A stretch of DNA of 8,250 bases from Betaproteobacteria bacterium (GTDB taxonomy: Bacteria > Pseudomonadota > Gammaproteobacteria > Burkholderiales > Burkholderiaceae_C): positions 1-8,250 of the forward strand of contig RFTR01000087.1 of assembly GCA_009923345.1 (NCBI GenBank), written 5' to 3'. Of this stretch, positions 6,466 to 8,250 are shown piece by piece. A program made the translations under genes and the position numbers. The notes beneath the pieces are model-generated. The model ran no database searches and was not told where the DNA came from. It worked only from the letters and a program-made list of their open reading frames with translations. Positions within the stretch are counted from its first letter, which is position 1; every line of letters begins with the position of its first letter.

Positions 6466-6547
6466 ATAAATACTTCGGATGTTTGAAGAACAAAAATTAA
6501 GAGATGCCTTGTTAGCGTAACTATTGAATCAACTTAGCTCTACTTAC
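6466..6547 (-). other. Gap between the DapA-family gene and the RraA-like gene
   Basis: This AT-rich 82-base spacer separates two genes on the same strand. I see only a short dyad (TTGATTCAA on either strand, about 6527-6535), no strong hairpin with a T tract, and no convincing -35/-10 pair. Read-through from the DapA-family gene is therefore the simplest view of how the RraA-like gene is transcribed. Confidence 0.3.
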
Positions 6548-7483
6548 TTAGCCGATCTCAACCAATCGACGCGTCTGACGCTTCACCAAACGGTCTAAGT
6601 CGGCAAGGTCAGCGGCTGAGAGCTTAGGGCCAGGCTTACGAATCGCAGCGCTAGCAATCACGCCACGTTGCGCTAACAAGTGTTTGCGAACGGCCAAGCC
6701 AATACCGGCTTGTTGTTCATAGCGCGACAAAGGCAAATAAGCGTCAAACACATCATGTGCACGCTCTACATCACCAACAGCATGGGCGCGCACCACATCG
6801 ACCATCATCTCGGGATAGGCAAAACCCGTCATAGCACCATCTGCGCCACGCGAGAGTTCTTCGGGCAAGAACAATCCGCCACCATTACCAGTCAAAATAG
6901 AAATGCGTTTTGCATCGCCTTTTTCGCTAGCAGCGCGATAAGCAGACATCTTGGCCAATCCAGGGCAATCTTCATGCTTCAACATCACACACGTAGGTGA
7001 ATTTTTAATAATGCGCAAAACAACAGATGCCGACATTTGCACGCCAGTAGAGACTGGATGGTCTTGCAACACCCAAGGCACATCAGGCCCTAAAGTTTCA
7101 CTGACCATATCAAAGTAGCTAACGATTTGATCGTCTGTTTTCACAGTCGGTGGCGGCGCCACCATCACCCCAGATGCGCCTAAATCCATCACGCTTTGTG
7201 TGAGCTCTTTCATAGGCGCAAAGCCAGCAGCCGATGCTCCCACCACAACTGGCACACGGCCCGCAACCCGCGCAAGCACTTGTTTCACATAGGTACGTGA
7301 TTCTTCTGCCGTGAGTTTGGTGGCCTCCCCCATGATGCCAAGCACAGTTAAACCTGTCACACCCGCTTCTAAACAAAAGTCCACCATGCGGTCTGTGCTT
7401 GGTAAATCTAAGGCCCCTGCATCGGTGAAGGGTGTGACGGTAATCAGGTATACGCCTTTAGCTGTGGCGTCCAATGTTTTCAA
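6548..7483 (-). CDS. DapA / N-acetylneuraminate lyase superfamily protein (dihydrodipicolinate-synthase-like)
   Basis: A 311-residue TIM-barrel Schiff-base lyase, aldolase or dehydratase. Visible marks are VTPF (16-19), GIMGEATKL (49-57, the GxxGE substrate-carboxylate loop), the candidate Schiff-base lysine K169 in VMLKHEDCPG, and GNGGGLFLPEELSRGADG (199-216). In DapA a catalytic Tyr precedes the N-x-P of YNxP; here that stretch reads LQDHP (139-143), placing Gln140 at the Tyr position. It is therefore unlikely to be the lysine-pathway DapA. Its neighbours, a TRAP permease and an RraA-like protein, point to oxo-acid or sugar-acid breakdown. The start is a TTG at 7483-7481, overlapping the TRAP stop (TTGA) and preceded by AGGAG six bases away; the first in-frame ATG is 32 codons in and would remove part of the barrel. 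The reaction cannot be named from sequence. Confidence 0.88.
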   Translation of the reverse strand: MKTLDATAKGVYLITVTPFTDAGALDLPSTDRMVDFCLEAGVTGLTVLGIMGEATKLTAEESRTYVKQVLARVAGRVPVVVGASAAGFAPMKELTQSVMDLGASGVMVAPPPTVKTDDQIVSYFDMVSETLGPDVPWVLQDHPVSTGVQMSASVVLRIIKNSPTCVMLKHEDCPGLAKMSAYRAASEKGDAKRISILTGNGGGLFLPEELSRGADGAMTGFAYPEMMVDVVRAHAVGDVERAHDVFDAYLPLSRYEQQAGIGLAVRKHLLAQRGVIASAAIRKPGPKLSAADLADLDRLVKRQTRRLVEIG

Positions 7484-8250
7484 ATCAAACTCCTGTTATT
7501 TTTAAAACGGATGAATTGCATCGTCAACGCTAAAAGCACCAACCCAAAACCGACTAAATCGGCAATAGCCCCTGGATATACCAGTGCAAAGCCCGCCACG
7601 ATAAACATCCAACGTTCCACAAAAGTGGTCTTTAGCAAAGCCCATCCTTGGAAACCCACCGCCAACGACGCAATGCCCACTGCACACGTTGCGGTCACTT
7701 GTGCAATAGACACCCAGTCTGCATTGGCCAATGCTTTGGTCGACCCCATCAACAGCAAACCTTGGCCAGAAGGGTCCAGCACAAACATAAACGGAACCAA
7801 GAATGCAGGAATGGTGTACTTCCAACATTGCAATGTCGTTTTGTAAGGATCACCACCTGTGATCGCCGCAGCAGCAAAAGGCGACAAAGCGGTTGGTGGA
7901 GACACTTCAGACAAGACAGCGTAATAAAAAATGAACATGTGTGCAGCAAAATCTGGTACACCCAATTTGATCAGAGCAGGTGCAGCGATCACCGCACAAA
8001 TAATGTAGGAGGCTGTCACAGGAACTGCCAATCCCACAATCCACACCACCAATGAAGTGAAGATCGCTGTGAGCAGTAAAGAGCCACCTGCGTAATCAAT
8101 GACGATGGAGCTGAACTTCAAACCTAAACCTGTGAGCGTCACCACGCCCACAATGATGCCGGCTCCTGCACATGTTGCAGCAACATTCAAAACTCCCACT
8201 GAGCCGCCTTCCATCGCTTTCATAAAAGGTGACTTCAAAAGCAATGGCCA
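7480..8250 (-). CDS. TRAP transporter fused permease (DctQM-type, 4TM/12TM), C-terminal part, 5' truncated by window
   Basis: Inner-membrane permease that takes up an organic acid or similar solute, driven by an ion gradient, together with a periplasmic binding protein. The frame is open to the right window edge (8250) and ends at TGA 7482-7480, leaving 256 C-terminal residues; no true start is in the window. Six or so hydrophobic segments are visible. Characteristic family stretches are AGIIVGVVTLTGLGLKFSS near the start, then FYYAVLSEVSPPTALSPFAA, ITGGDPYKTTLQCWKYTIPA and FLVPFMFVLDPSGQGLL. These are typical of the fused TRAP permeases that usually work with TAXI-family binding proteins. 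No binding-protein gene is in the window; it would be expected further upstream on the minus strand. The gene leads an apparent operon with the DapA-family gene, which it overlaps by four bases. The substrate is unknown. Confidence 0.92.
   Translation of the reverse strand, partial: WPLLLKSPFMKAMEGGSVGVLNVAATCAGAGIIVGVVTLTGLGLKFSSIVIDYAGGSLLLTAIFTSLVVWIVGLAVPVTASYIICAVIAAPALIKLGVPDFAAHMFIFYYAVLSEVSPPTALSPFAAAAITGGDPYKTTLQCWKYTIPAFLVPFMFVLDPSGQGLLLMGSTKALANADWVSIAQVTATCAVGIASLAVGFQGWALLKTTFVERWMFIVAGFALVYPGAIADLVGFGLVLLALTMQFIRFKNNRSLI
7484..7495 (-). promoter_or_regulatory. Strong ribosome binding site setting a TTG start
   Basis: On the minus strand CAGGAG (7495-7490) is followed by six bases and then TTG at 7483-7481. 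It lies inside the end of the TRAP permease gene, whose TGA (7482-7480) overlaps the TTG. The spacing is near ideal, which decides the start of the DapA-family gene despite its weak start codon. Confidence 0.75.

Noticed and set aside
6466..6547. Separate promoter for the RraA-like gene
   Set aside because: Candidate -35 and -10 hexamers on the minus strand were poorly spaced or overlapped the start codon.

Overview
The window looks like a chromosomal segment of a betaproteobacterium, probably a Comamonadaceae-type Burkholderiales. I infer this from the cys gene order (cysI, a DUF934 gene, cysH, cysD, cysN), the style of the proteins and a GC content near 50-55% judged by eye. Genus cannot be fixed from the sequence alone. 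Genes are tightly packed and fall into two convergent blocks.

Block 1 (bases 1-5670, + strand) is an assimilatory sulfate reduction cluster. It holds the C-terminal half of the sulfite reductase hemoprotein CysI, a DUF934 protein, CysH of the [4Fe-4S] APS-reductase type, CysD and CysN (the two ATP sulfurylase subunits). After a 79-base gap come a seven-iron FdxA-type ferredoxin and a thioredoxin-reductase-like ferredoxin-NADP+ reductase. From DUF934 to cysN the junctions are ATGA or TAATG overlaps or a 3-base gap, so they should be co-transcribed and partly translationally coupled. No APS kinase domain is present and CysH has the APS-type cysteines, so the visible pathway is sulfate -> APS -> sulfite -> sulfide, bypassing PAPS. 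The ferredoxin and its reductase could carry NADPH electrons to sulfite reductase in place of a CysJ flavoprotein; this is inferred from position.

The junction (5671-5739) is AT-rich. It carries a 16-bp tandem repeat (CATTAATTGGGGTCAG, two full copies and one partial) running into an imperfect hairpin. It resembles an interspersed repeat or a remnant of a mobile-element end.

Block 2 (5740-8250, - strand) reads away from the right edge: the C-terminal part of a fused TRAP-transporter permease, a DapA/N-acetylneuraminate-lyase superfamily protein, and an RraA-like aldolase-type protein. The DapA-family gene starts at a TTG that overlaps the TRAP stop codon and has a strong ribosome binding site. 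Together they suggest uptake and catabolism of a small organic acid or sugar acid; the substrate is not identifiable from the sequence.

I see no RNA genes, CRISPR arrays, intact insertion sequences or clear strong terminators. No wholly new system is evident. The points most worth checking are the ferredoxin/reductase pair beside cysI, the altered NADPH motif of the reductase, the Tyr-to-Gln change in the DapA-family protein, and the intergenic repeat.
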